A DNA stretch of 64,000 nucleotides from CBDBES01 sp965204465 (GTDB lineage Bacteria; Spirochaetota; Leptospiria; Turneriellales; CBDBES01), in the NCBI GenBank assembly GCA_965204465.1, contig CBDBES010000002.1, positions 1,240,001 to 1,304,000 on the forward strand, given 5' to 3'. Under the pieces are notes generated by a model. That model searched no databases, was not told the origin of the DNA, and saw nothing but the letters and a program-made list of their open reading frames with translations. Below are positions 1-8,284 of this stretch, piece after piece; the first letter of the stretch is position 1; every line of letters begins with the position of its first letter. A program made the position numbers and the translations under genes.

Positions 1-75
1 ACTCCAAATCTCCAAATGAAAATCTGACCTTATTGCATAATTCTACTTGATCATTTTTAAGATTATTCTGCATAT

Positions 76-708
76 ATGAGTCTACGATTAGAAAAAGCTC
101 TGGAAAATCAATTCCGTCTAAAATTGAAAAAAGTGATTAAAGAATTTTCTTATGCAGAAAATTTTGAAAAGCCATATGTATTGTCTTCAGGGGAAAGAAG
201 TCCTTATTATGTTGATTTAAAAAAGGTTTTATTTATTCCTGAATATCTGGAAATCGCCTCAAGGCTTCTAATGAATTTAATTTTAAAACAGATCAAAATC
301 TTGCCTTCTGCAGCAGCTGGTTTAACAATGGGATCAGATCCTTTATTATATTCCATGTCTTTAATTGCATTTAAAGAAGGTCACCAATTATATCCTCTGA
401 TAGTGCGTAAAAAAGGGAAAGATCATGGCAGTAAAAAAAAAATAGAAGGTTGTTATTGGAAAATCAAAGAAGAAGTTCAATATGAGCACCAAAATGATCA
501 AAAAGAGGAAGTGATCTTAATTGATGATGTGGTCACTTCGGGCAAATCTACTTTTTTTGTCTATCAAGCTTTAGAGGAAATAGAAATAAAACCACGCTAC
601 GCTTTCTGTATAGTGGATCGTTCCTCCGATGAGGCTCATTATCTAAAAAAAGTAAACATCCCTTTATTTTCTTTGTATACCTTGGATGATTTTAGTAATC
701 TAAAATGA
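76..708 (+). CDS. pyrE: Orotate phosphoribosyltransferase (PyrE)
   Basis: Transfers orotate onto PRPP to make OMP in de novo pyrimidine synthesis; cytosolic, 210 aa, the usual family length. The substrate-binding segment SGERSPYYVDLKKVL lies near residues 37-51. The PRPP-binding motif VILIDDVVTSGKST (about residues 145-158) is intact, and a GLTMGSDP loop sits near residue 80. The ATG at 76 follows an AT-rich leader with no strong Shine-Dalgarno site. The gene overlaps the next one by ATGA, suggesting translational coupling. The family is clear; orthology to PyrE rather than another PRTase rests on the SGxxSPYYVD element. Confidence 0.9.
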   Translation: MSLRLEKALENQFRLKLKKVIKEFSYAENFEKPYVLSSGERSPYYVDLKKVLFIPEYLEIASRLLMNLILKQIKILPSAAAGLTMGSDPLLYSMSLIAFKEGHQLYPLIVRKKGKDHGSKKKIEGCYWKIKEEVQYEHQNDQKEEVILIDDVVTSGKSTFFVYQALEEIEIKPRYAFCIVDRSSDEAHYLKKVNIPLFSLYTLDDFSNLK

Positions 709-1151
709 AACCATTACAAGTATACCTTATATTTTTATTTTTAATACAATGCCAATGGTTAAAAGGCAGAATAAATAAAGATGTTAATATTTCTAAATTC
801 GATAGACGCCTAATATGGGAAGAAGGTAGATTTGCAGATTGTGAAAAAAATTTTAAATTAAGTAGAATTAAAATAGCTCCCTATTCAAATGATTCTAAAT
901 TTTTTTTGTTGGCAGAATCACTCAATTGTAGTCTTTTCTTTCAGATAGAACGAAATCAGGATCATTATACATGCAGAAAAATATTTTTGCACTCTTCCTC
1001 GCAAAATAAAATATTTAGGAATATAAACAGTGATATCCAAATAGCAGACACAGGATGGGGCTATAGATTAAGTTGGATTTTCAAAGAAAAATCAGATCAA
1101 ATATATAGATTCAATTTATTTATGAAATCTGGTTTAGAAAATGATCTGTAA
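705..1151 (+). CDS. Small exported protein of unknown function
   Basis: I do not recognise this 148-aa protein. It begins MKPLQVYLIFLFLIQC, a short basic start and a hydrophobic stretch ending in Cys, so it could be a lipoprotein with a relaxed lipobox (Gln at -1 is unusual) or carry an ordinary signal peptide. The rest is polar with scattered Cys residues. Its ATG overlaps the pyrE stop codon (ATGA), so it is probably translated from the pyrE transcript. No function is implied by that pairing. Confidence 0.6.
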   Translation: MKPLQVYLIFLFLIQCQWLKGRINKDVNISKFDRRLIWEEGRFADCEKNFKLSRIKIAPYSNDSKFFLLAESLNCSLFFQIERNQDHYTCRKIFLHSSSQNKIFRNINSDIQIADTGWGYRLSWIFKEKSDQIYRFNLFMKSGLENDL

Positions 1152-1172
1152 GTATCGATTTAAAAATATAAT

Positions 1173-1275
1173 TGTAGAAACCTTTATACTGCGAAGAGTG
1201 AATGCCGTTAGGCTGTACTTTGTACACATATCTTACACACTAAGAAGCTATTTTAGTCCTTCTATTCCGATGGAA
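1173..1275 (+). repeat. IS-end-like block, copy 1
   Basis: The block begins TGTAGAAACC and also contains AATGCCGTTAGGCTGT, both close to the sequence in front of the IS1182-type transposase at 57749-57785 (TGTAGAAACC, AATGCCGTTGGGTCTGT). Its right half, with the element AAGAAGCTATTTTAGT, recurs inverted at 8279-8342 next to the cas1 fragment. It looks like a solo end or miniature derivative of one insertion-sequence family. Confidence 0.5.
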
Positions 1276-1308
1276 TCTTTGATATGGCGTCAAGTTATTT
1301 AATGAAGA

Positions 1309-1515
1309 GTGCGGGCGGATCTTATTATACCAATTCACAAAGTTATCTACAATAGTCTGAATCTCAATAATGCTCATTCCATTTTCAATTTTACCTTTCT
1401 AGCTCTTTTTCTATTCATCATTTTAAATAAAAAAACTGAATTGAATAAAGTACATGGAATCATATTCATAGTCACCTATTTTATCTATTTACTATATCTA
1501 GTTATCTCTGCATAG
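1309..1515 (+). CDS. Possible small membrane protein (doubtful)
   Basis: A 68-codon open frame predicts two hydrophobic segments (about residues 27-41 and 50-67) separated by a charged KKTELNK loop. There is no clear ribosome-binding site and no recognisable family, and it lies in a patch of IS-derived sequence. It could be a real two-helix peptide or chance. Nothing else was seen between 1152 and 1740 apart from the repeat block and the inverted repeat. Confidence 0.2.
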   Translation: MRADLIIPIHKVIYNSLNLNNAHSIFNFTFLALFLFIILNKKTELNKVHGIIFIVTYFIYLLYLVISA

Positions 1516-1593
1516 TACGATCCTGAGGCATAGATCAAGAGCTAAGCGAATTGAATGCCATTCCACTATATTTGAACTATGAACACAACAAGC

Positions 1594-1615
1594 TGCAAAA
1601 CATGGATGTTTTGCA
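1594..1615. other. Perfect inverted repeat upstream of the repeat lipoprotein
   Basis: TGCAAAACAT and ATGTTTTGCA form perfect 10-bp arms around GG, about 125 bp upstream of the lipoprotein start at 1741. It may be an operator or a weak terminator-like hairpin; no T-run follows immediately. Function not determined. Confidence 0.4.
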
Positions 1616-1740
1616 TAAAGCAAAAAAAAGCTTGATTTTTTATCTTATATCTATATTCTGCATATAAAATGCTAATTATAATGAATGCTCATGTGTACAA
1701 AAATATAATGACATTCTAATTAATAAATGGAGGAATGAAA

Positions 1741-2970
1741 ATGAATAATGTAATAATAGAAATGATGAAACGTAAAGGCGGGATCATAAAAGCCCTCATG
1801 ATTCTAACCATAGTAACAATCGGTTTAACTCTCTCCTGTGGCAATGATGATAACGATAACGGCAATGGTGGTATGGCAATGCCCTATGTCTGTGAAAACG
1901 GCACTCCGATAAACGAAATGACAACCACAGCCAATACAGAAGGCTGTATGTCATGCGAAGATGGATATGCTCTAAGTGGTGACCCAGGGGAAGGCACCAT
2001 CTGTGAGGAAACCTTTTCCTATATCTGTGATAATGGCACCCCTATAAGCGGAGTGACAACCACAGCCAATACAGAAGGCTGTATGTCATGCGAAGATGGA
2101 TATGCTCTAAGTGGTGACCCAGGGGAAGGCACCATCTGTGAGGAATTTTCCTATATCTGTACAAAAGGCACTCCCATAAACGGAGTGCCAACCACAGCCA
2201 ATACAGAAGGCTGTATGTCATGCGAAGATGGATATGCTCTAAGTGGTGACCCAGGGGAAGGCACCACCTGTGTGAACACTTCTGATGAATTTACTATTGT
2301 TGGTAACTTCGGTATCGTTGGTGAAAGCTTGCCCTCCGGCCTGGCCGCCATAGGCAGTACTCTCTATATGGTGGGGATTGTAACTGATGCTCTATACACT
2401 TTAAATACCACCACAGGGATAGCCACAAGGATAGGGATTGCTAACCTATTTGGTATTGGTGAAGGCTTTCCCTCCGGCCTGGCCGCCATAGGCAGTATTC
2501 TCTATATGGTGGGGTCTGGAACTGATGCTCTATACACTCTGGATACCAACACAGGGATAGCCACAAGGATAGGGATTGCTAACCTATTTGGCGTTAGTGA
2601 AGGCACCCCCTCCGGCCTGGCCGCCATAGGCAGTATTCTCTATATGGTGGGGGGTGAAACTGATGCTCTATACACTCTGGATACCACCACAGGGATAGCC
2701 ACAAGGATAGGGATTGCTAACCTATTTGGTATTGGTGAAGACTTTCCCTCCGGCCTGGCCGCCATAGGCAGTATTCTCTATATGGTGGGGGATGAAAATG
2801 ATGCTCTATACACTCTGGATACCACCACAGGGATAGCCACAAGGGTAGGAATTGCTAACCAATTTGGCGTTAGTGAAGGCGCCCCCTCCGACCTGGCCGC
2901 CATAGGCAGTACTCTCTATATGGTGGGGGCTGACAATGATGCTCTCTACAAGTCTGTAGTGGTGCCGTAG
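1741..2970 (+). CDS. Lipoprotein built of Cys-rich and propeller-like tandem repeats
   Basis: About 409 aa. GGAGG at 1729-1733 lies one base from the ATG at 1735 but seven bases from the ATG at 1741, so I start at 1741. A basic N-terminus and hydrophobic segment end in the lipobox LTLSC (Cys about residue 33), followed by an Asp/Asn/Gly linker. Three Cys-rich modules of about 45 aa (CENGTPIN..., ANTEGCMSCEDGYALSGDP) resemble small EGF-like units. Five 46-aa modules (PSGLAAIGS, LYMVG, DALYTLDTTTGIATRIG) follow, typical of beta-propeller or SBBP/Kelch-like blades. It is probably surface-exposed. The repeats are nearly identical in DNA and the gene looks richer in GC than its neighbours, consistent with recent expansion or transfer. 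Confidence 0.8.
   Translation: MNNVIIEMMKRKGGIIKALMILTIVTIGLTLSCGNDDNDNGNGGMAMPYVCENGTPINEMTTTANTEGCMSCEDGYALSGDPGEGTICEETFSYICDNGTPISGVTTTANTEGCMSCEDGYALSGDPGEGTICEEFSYICTKGTPINGVPTTANTEGCMSCEDGYALSGDPGEGTTCVNTSDEFTIVGNFGIVGESLPSGLAAIGSTLYMVGIVTDALYTLNTTTGIATRIGIANLFGIGEGFPSGLAAIGSILYMVGSGTDALYTLDTNTGIATRIGIANLFGVSEGTPSGLAAIGSILYMVGGETDALYTLDTTTGIATRIGIANLFGIGEDFPSGLAAIGSILYMVGDENDALYTLDTTTGIATRVGIANQFGVSEGAPSDLAAIGSTLYMVGADNDALYKSVVVP
1884..2966 (+). repeat. In-gene tandem repeats: 3 Cys-rich and 5 x 138-bp blade modules
   Basis: Cys-rich copies start near 1884, 2020 and 2152. The blade modules recur every 138 bp (GGTGAAGGC-type starts at 2320, 2458, 2596, 2734, 2872) and differ by only a few bases. 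Such near-identity makes copy-number change by recombination or slippage likely. Confidence 0.9.
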
Positions 2971-3081
2971 TGGATCAGTATAATTTTTTTCTTCTTAGGG
3001 GGGTTGTGTAGGGGATAGGGTATAAATAATTATTGTCTGGATCACGGATGATATGGATTAAAGGATCACATAGATTAAAAT

Positions 3082-3222
3082 ATGACGAAAACCTATTGGG
3101 ACAAGGAAGGCAGGGCAGAGGTTGCTTTAAGGCTTTTGACAAAAAATATTTCGATTGATATTATTTCAGAAACCATTGGCCTTTCGGTAGAGGAAATTGA
3201 AAAATTAAGAAAAAATAGTTGA
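3082..3222 (+). pseudogene. Rpn/PD-(D/E)XK transposase-like C-terminal remnant
   Basis: A 46-codon frame reads ...AEVALRLLTKNISIDIIS followed by ETIGLSVEEIEKLRKN. This matches the characteristic C-terminal tail of Rpn-family (PD-(D/E)XK nuclease family transposase) proteins, where 'ISxxTGLSxEEIExLK' closes the protein. Everything upstream is missing, so it is read as a remnant. The rest of 2971-3407 holds no gene, only this and the repeat at 3268-3394. Confidence 0.4.
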
Positions 3223-3267
3223 GATTGCTATTAAATTGATTTAACATTTTATGGGGGGATAGTACTG

Positions 3268-3394
3268 GAACGCCGTTATATGAAAAGCTACCTCTGTTAT
3301 CTATTGATAATAAACTGACCACTGGAGAAAGTTGACCTGCAAAGGCTTCTGCTTTAAATCCTCACTGGCTTTCAAAAAAATCCTTTCATATAAC
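3268..3394 (+). repeat. MITE-like block, copy 1 of a 64-bp direct repeat
   Basis: Positions 3268-3331 recur at 4784-4847 with one mismatch seen. The block is bracketed by 11-bp perfect inverted arms, GTTATATGAAA (3275-3285) and TTTCATATAAC (3384-3394), which looks like a miniature inverted-repeat element lying directly before the gene at 3408. Confidence 0.55.
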
Positions 3395-3407
3395 AAGTGA
3401 TCTGAGT

Positions 3408-4667
3408 ATGTTTAAAAAAAATAATATATCATTATGGGTTTTATGTTTTTTCGCCTTATCTGGTTTTTGGCAAGAGGTATCTGCCCAGGATTATTTAAAA
3501 GCAAAGACTCGGTTTAGATTCGCTCAGACCTACCTTGGTTTAGATTCTATCTACTCTCCGGAATCCGGCCGAATCTATAGCCCTATAGATACCCCCAGAA
3601 GCATCTCCCATTCCTTCAGCCCCAGGCTGACCATCGGGGGTCTGCACTTCTGGGGACATGCCGATTTTTACGTAAGCTTTCCAATCTATTCCAACCTTTT
3701 TACGGAGGCAGCCTTGAACAGCAGCCTTTTCATATACAGCGGTATAGAAACCGGGTTTCATTTTTATCCCTGGCAGCTTGAATATGATACTCTGCGTCCT
3801 TTCTTGGGTATTTCATGGGTCGTCTCCAGCTTTAGGCAGACTTTTGAAGATGAGTCTCAAGGTTCACATCTTAGTTTACATCGTTTCCCTGTTATTCTGG
3901 GGCTTTCGTATCAAAATGAGTGGGGACAGATTGATATAACGGCCAGGTATATTGTAAATCCAAATTTTGAATACTATATCAACCCCAGCGAAAAAAGAGA
4001 ATATCAGCTGCTCCCATTAAGCTTGAGCCTTGGATATAAATATATTTTTGATACGACAATATCAAATGAAAAAAAATCACAACTTGTCAAAAAAAAGACA
4101 GAAATGCTGAAAAAAGCCGGCAGGTTAAGCGGTATGTCCTTGGGTATAGGGCCTTCCGCGGCGATTACGTTGCGGACATTTGAAACAAGCGGTCAGGAGC
4201 GAGCCTTTCTAAATATCAACCCCCGGATAGCTCTACTGCCTGAGGCTACTTTAGGCTATCACATTTATGAAATAGATAGTGAAGTTCGCATCGCCTATCG
4301 TTTTATGAACCAGCAACAAGGCGGTTTTGAAGTGGAGCAGACTTTCAGGCGGCATGCTGTTTCCCTGGAGTTTATTAAATTCTTGTTCGACTATAATGGA
4401 TTCGTCCCCTTTCTGGGGATAGGGGCAGAATACAATCACTTACTCTATCGGGAAAAGTCAAATGCTCCAATGGAATCATCAGCCTCTAAGTTTGGTTTGC
4501 CGATCGTATTTGGATGGGATATACGACCTGTGGTTTCCACAAAATGGCTTTTGAGAACGAACCTGCGCTACAACCCGCTAACGTATTTAGAGTCGCAAGG
4601 GAATAGAGTTCCTTTTGAACATTTTGAGTTTAATTTCATTCAATTCGTGTACTATTTCAACAGGTAG
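3408..4667 (+). CDS. Probable outer-membrane beta-barrel protein
   Basis: 419 aa with a clear signal peptide (hydrophobic residues 9-20, likely cleavage after VSA before QDYLKAK). The mature part alternates aromatic and polar residues in strand-like segments and ends ...FIQFVYYFNR, the aromatic C-terminus expected of outer-membrane barrels. No family is recognised. By my count GC is 28/60 in 3541-3600, above the surrounding AT-rich DNA, and the gene sits between two copies of a 64-bp repeat, so it may have been acquired as a unit. Confidence 0.6.
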   Translation: MFKKNNISLWVLCFFALSGFWQEVSAQDYLKAKTRFRFAQTYLGLDSIYSPESGRIYSPIDTPRSISHSFSPRLTIGGLHFWGHADFYVSFPIYSNLFTEAALNSSLFIYSGIETGFHFYPWQLEYDTLRPFLGISWVVSSFRQTFEDESQGSHLSLHRFPVILGLSYQNEWGQIDITARYIVNPNFEYYINPSEKREYQLLPLSLSLGYKYIFDTTISNEKKSQLVKKKTEMLKKAGRLSGMSLGIGPSAAITLRTFETSGQERAFLNINPRIALLPEATLGYHIYEIDSEVRIAYRFMNQQQGGFEVEQTFRRHAVSLEFIKFLFDYNGFVPFLGIGAEYNHLLYREKSNAPMESSASKFGLPIVFGWDIRPVVSTKWLLRTNLRYNPLTYLESQGNRVPFEHFEFNFIQFVYYFNR

Positions 4668-4783
4668 TTAAAAAAACCACCGAACAACATATTAAAAGGC
4701 TTCTGCCTAATATCGCATGCAGTCTTTTTTTGTATATTTCAGCTCATCATGACTCAAAAAATAGGGGGTATACATAAAATGTT

Positions 4784-4847
4784 GAACGCCGTTATATGAA
4801 AAGCTACCTCTGTTATCAATTGATAATAAACTGACCACTGGAGAAAG
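4784..4847 (+). repeat. Copy 2 of the 64-bp direct repeat
   Basis: Same sequence as 3268-3331 (GAACGCCGTTATATGAAAAG...ACTGGAGAAAG) apart from one base. It lacks the right inverted arm. It lies between the barrel gene and the IS110 remnant. The rest of 4668-4978 shows no supportable gene. Confidence 0.7.
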
Positions 4848-4978
4848 CTAAGAACGCCATGCCTCTTGATCTTGATAGATTAAGAAGGCTTATGGAACAA
4901 CTGCTTCTCCAGTGCTTCTAACTGCTTATAGTGGGTTGATTTAAAAAACCAATATAATGGTGCAGTAGAAGCGTTTAA

Positions 4979-5332
4979 AACAATAACATAACAGGAGGTA
5001 GCCCAGGGAGCATTCTCTCTGCGAATCTCCTGGCGATCATCGGGGACGATCCGGATAGATTCAAGAAAGCGAATGAACTTCAATGTTTGTTCGGCACGGC
5101 TCCTCAAAACTATGAGAGTGGTACTTACAAGAAGGTTTCTATGAGAAAAGCATGTAATAAGAAAGCAAAAGCTATACTTTATCAGTTTGCTTTTTCTTCT
5201 ATGAGAATGTCTAAGTGGGCCAGAGAATACTATGACAAACAGAAAGACATAGGTAAAAGATATTCTATTGCTGTAAGATCTTTATCCAATAAATGGCTTA
5301 AGATCATCTTTGTACTATGGAGGGACAAATAA
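4979..5332 (+). pseudogene. IS110-family transposase, C-terminal fragment
   Basis: The open frame reads GGSPGSILSANLLAIIGDD, then ELQCLFGTAP, then RKACNKKAKAILYQFAFSSM, SKWAREYYDKQ and LSNKWLKIIFVLWRDK. This is the Transposase_20 helix-hairpin-helix domain of IS110 elements ('GxGxxxAxxLLAEIGD', 'GTAP', 'WAREYYxxxR', 'ANKWLKIIFxMW'). A stop at 4976-4978 precedes it and the DEDD catalytic half is absent, so the element is dead. Confidence 0.8.
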
Positions 5333-5336
5333 ATTT

Positions 5337-5571
5337 ATGATGAAAGTATTTGTATTGGCAAAACTGATGAAAAAAATTAAGCAAACTTTTTGACATAGTG
5401 GGTGTTCCACCAGAACTTTTTTTTGATTGGCAAAACGACATGCACAAATACAACAATCAGGATCATTCTATGCTAATGGCAATGGAAGCGGTGAATAACA
5501 GCAAAAACAATAATGAAGACAACTATCATTGCATTTGTCTTGAAGGTAAGAGCCTTGGTTTTCACAAGTAA
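5337..5571 (+). pseudogene. Unrecognised small gene broken in an A-run
   Basis: MMKVFVLAKLMKK (from 5337) runs into an A7 stretch (5370-5376) and stops. The other frame stays open for 66 codons (KKLSKLFDIVGVPPELFFDW..., ending LGFHK at 5571). Removing one A would join them into an 77-80 aa protein. No family is recognised. It follows the IS110 remnant and may be part of the same decayed patch. Confidence 0.25.
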
Positions 5572-5596
5572 TTTCGCATTTCAATCTTGAACTTTC
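5572..5596 (+). repeat. 25-bp repeat, copy 1
   Basis: TTTCGCATTTCAATCTTGAA plus CTTTC occurs here and again at 15485-15509, each time immediately after the stop codon of a small accessory gene. It may be the relic of an element end. Confidence 0.6.
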
Positions 5597-5667
5597 AATT
5601 TTACTTAATTATTGGACGGAGAAGAAGAAATACTTGACAGATCATTTATATATTTAATCGAGTCTAT

Positions 5668-5850
5668 ATGCCTTATGTAGAAGTTAAAGTTGCCGGGAAA
5701 CTAGAAATATCTCAAAAAGAAGAAATTGTACAGGGGGTTACGAAATTGCTGCATCAGGCAGCAAATAAATCTCCTGAAAGTACATATGTGGTCATTCAAG
5801 AAGTCTCTAGAGAAGATTGGGCTGTTGGAGGAAAGCTTCTTTCTAAATAA
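5668..5850 (+). CDS. 4-oxalocrotonate tautomerase-family protein
   Basis: 60 aa, the size of a single 4-OT subunit. The catalytic Pro that becomes the N-terminus after Met removal is present (M-P-Y-V-E-V-K). The core KEEIVQGVTKLL and the C-terminal REDWAVGGKLLS match the family, which enolises or isomerises small keto acids as hexamers or trimers. The substrate cannot be told from sequence. It stands alone, preceded by TTGACA at 5634-5639 without a convincing -10. Confidence 0.8.
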   Translation: MPYVEVKVAGKLEISQKEEIVQGVTKLLHQAANKSPESTYVVIQEVSREDWAVGGKLLSK

Positions 5851-6132
5851 AAGTATTACAATTACTTTTTACTTGGAAAAGAAGACTTGGAAAGGGAGAC
5901 GGATGAATATTTTTCTACAGCCTACATTCCCTATTTCCACCTAAAACCGCGTTGGATAATGGATAACCCTTTCTTGGATAAAAACAAGCAAGGAAATTAT
6001 ATCCTTATCAAACAAAGAAAGTCGCTATCTACTGATAGATATAAACTCAAATTTCAAATTTCTTTTATACTGATCTATTGTTATATACTTACTCTCTGGT
6101 TTTGCATGAATCACTTTTTTGGGGTAAGATCA

Positions 6133-7527
6133 TCATGATTTCATGCTTCTTTTGAATTGCGTTAGAGTTTCGATTTGTGGCAAGCTTGTCATATTAAACA
6201 AGTCAATTTTCTGTTCTAAATTGTATTTAATTTTTTTTACATACTTTTCTTCTTTTTCTGTCATAAAAAAATACCTCTTCAATCTTGAAGCCGCTTTTCC
6301 TAATGTTCCGCTTCCTGCAAAAGGATCAAATATCAAATCATCAACAAAGGAATAATATTTGATCACCCGTTCGCATAATTCTTTTGGAAAGACAGCAGAG
6401 TGAGTTTTATCGAAACAAGGATCAATCTGCCATAAATTAGTTGTTTCATATCCATCTTGTACTTTGCTGAATTTAATTTTGTTCCAACTATATTGTTTAA
6501 TGTTCCAGTCAATCAAGCGGTGTGTCTTTTTTCTATAAACCATGATCATTTCTGTTACACAATTTGGCTTATACGCCAGAGGTTTTCTATGTTTTAAGAA
6601 ACTAGCATTTCTATTTTTTACACTTGATTCTGGTTTTACCCAGATAATGTCGTCAATAAATTCCCATCCCATATCAATGAGGCGAGGGTGAATATCATAA
6701 GGAATGGGATATCTTCTACTAGAATGAGCCCTGCTTACCCTTGGAATGATGATCGGAGATGTATTTAAGACAAAAAAACGTCCATCTTTTGTAATTCTCA
6801 GAACCTCTCGAAATACATTGCTTAGGAAATTTAGATATTGTTCGTAGCTTTTATAAATTGAATAATCTCTGGCATTGTAATATGGAGGCGATGTAAAGGT
6901 TAAATGAACGCTTTCATTTTCAACATATTGTAAAATTTTTAGAACATCCCCTTTGACTACCTTATTTCTCAAATATGCTGGAAAGTCATCATGCTTTTTC
7001 CCCTGCCTATAGGTGAGAGAGTTAAACGAAAATTCTCTCGCAATAATATCTCTGATCATTTCGTTAGGATGGCGTGATAGTTTTTGAAGCTCTTTTTTTA
7101 TTTTCAGATCATTTCTAAAAACCATCAATCCTCTGATAGCCTGCATTATGATTTTGGGGTCTTTATCTTTTAATAGGGAAATTAATTTATCTATTGTTGA
7201 TCGGCTTCTTAACCTCCCAATGGCAGAGGTGGCTTCACGTCTTACACTTGTGCTGTCATCTTCTTTTGCTTTTTCAAAAAATATGGACAGAAGTTCTTCA
7301 TCGCCAAATTTGGCTAGATTTTTAACAGCCAAACAGCGGATATTCTCATGTTCATGATCAAGGAGTTTTAATAGAGCATTTTTGCTATTTCCGTTCTCCA
7401 TTCTGCCAAATTTTTCAAGCACAAAAACGATGTTGCTCAATTTATTTTCTGATAAGAAATGCTCAAGCTTGTTTTGATTATTTTTCAAATCTTCAATATA
7501 TTCTTTACTTAAAAGTGATTTGTTCAT
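6133..7527 (-). CDS. HEAT-repeat / N4-cytosine-type DNA methyltransferase fusion
   Basis: A two-part protein of about 464 aa. Roughly residues 20-165 are helical HEAT-like repeats (for example HENIRCLAVKNLAKFGDEE and SVRREATSAIGRLRS). Residues about 190-460 are a DNA methyltransferase with motif IV TSPPYYN (about 215-221) before the SAM motif DPFAGSG (about 404-410), i.e. beta-class order; Ser-Pro-Pro-Tyr favours N4-cytosine. A TTG nine bases upstream (7536) is an alternative start. No restriction endonuclease is visible beside it. It runs in the same direction as, and just downstream of, the cas1-cas2 remnants. HEAT repeats could serve as a protein-docking or DNA-tracking module; the target sequence is unknown. 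Confidence 0.85.
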   Translation of the reverse strand: MNKSLLSKEYIEDLKNNQNKLEHFLSENKLSNIVFVLEKFGRMENGNSKNALLKLLDHEHENIRCLAVKNLAKFGDEELLSIFFEKAKEDDSTSVRREATSAIGRLRSRSTIDKLISLLKDKDPKIIMQAIRGLMVFRNDLKIKKELQKLSRHPNEMIRDIIAREFSFNSLTYRQGKKHDDFPAYLRNKVVKGDVLKILQYVENESVHLTFTSPPYYNARDYSIYKSYEQYLNFLSNVFREVLRITKDGRFFVLNTSPIIIPRVSRAHSSRRYPIPYDIHPRLIDMGWEFIDDIIWVKPESSVKNRNASFLKHRKPLAYKPNCVTEMIMVYRKKTHRLIDWNIKQYSWNKIKFSKVQDGYETTNLWQIDPCFDKTHSAVFPKELCERVIKYYSFVDDLIFDPFAGSGTLGKAASRLKRYFFMTEKEEKYVKKIKYNLEQKIDLFNMTSLPQIETLTQFKRSMKS

Positions 7528-7657
7528 ACATTTCAAAGGATAACCAAGTTAAACTCTTGTTAGATAATGCACTATTTGGTTAACAGTATCCTAAATAGGA
7601 GAGCTAATATGAATATCATCATCAAATTGGTAAGCAAAAAAAATTAAATTCCCAAAA

Positions 7658-7973
7658 TTAAATAATAAAAACTGTTGATTCTTCTTCAATGATCTCCTTT
7701 CCCAAAACCTGAATCCATTTTTTTACTAGTGTACCCTGTCCTCTTTCTTGCAACTTAAAAAATAAAACCTGATCTTCCTTTCTTACTAAAGGCTTTAAAC
7801 GCTCTTTTAATATATCCAGATCCTTCCGCTGAAAGCTTACACCAGAATACGGAATATTGCAATGCCCTGCCATATCCAGAACACACTTTATGTACTTTAG
7901 GTAGATTCTTAGTCGTTGTAATGTCGTAACAGACCAAATAATTTTTACGTTCTATTAAACTCTTTTTCACCAT
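7658..7973 (-). pseudogene. cas2: cas2, frameshifted
   Basis: Reading from 7973 gives NYLVCYDITTTKNLPKVHKV then YGRALQYSVFWCKLSAE, the ferredoxin-like first half of Cas2 with its conserved Tyr-Asp. The second half, KDLDILKERLKPL...EDQVLFFKLQERG, is in another frame that ends at 7658. The switch lies near 7826-7832. Cas2 is the dimeric structural partner of Cas1 in CRISPR spacer acquisition. It begins 24 bp after the cas1 fragment ends, the normal gene order. Confidence 0.8.
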
Positions 7974-7996
7974 AGCCGCCAGTAGCTTTTCTTATT

Positions 7997-8284
7997 TCAT
8001 CTTACATTTAAAGGATGCCAATTTAATAGTTCGCCCTCTAAATACCTTGCCAATAGACGAACCTCTACTTCAAAAATACGCCTGTAGTTCATGGAATATC
8101 CAAACAAAGGATGTCGAATAAGTTGATTGATCCTTTTCTCATAAGTCTGAATAAGTGCCTTTTTGGCCGCTTTCTTCATTACTGTTCCGGCAGAAGTGGT
8201 TTGAAAGTCTTTTTCAGTCACCATACCAGTATTGATGGTTCTGATCACACAACTATCTGCCATTAAAGGCCGATAAGGTTCCAT
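7997..8284 (-). pseudogene. cas1: cas1, C-terminal fragment
   Basis: The 95-aa frame reads MEPYRPLMADSCVIRTINTG, HPLFGYSMNYRRIFEVEVRL and LARYLEGELLNWHPLNVR. This is the C-terminal alpha-helical domain of Cas1 ('LMEEFRPLIADSVVLxLIN', 'YRRxLExQARxLAR', final 'R'). About two thirds of the integrase is missing. The break coincides with an IS-end-like block (8279-8342), suggesting disruption by an element. The initial ATG is internal to the original gene. Confidence 0.8.

Noticed and set aside
5887..6138. An 83-codon plus-strand frame between the tautomerase and the methylase
   Set aside because: No ribosome-binding site, no family resemblance, and it runs into the 3' end of the methylase gene; a late hydrophobic run is expected in AT-rich DNA.
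7540..7657. Possible CRISPR array next to cas2
   Set aside because: No repeated units of 24-40 bp were found by eye there or between 8285 and 8407.
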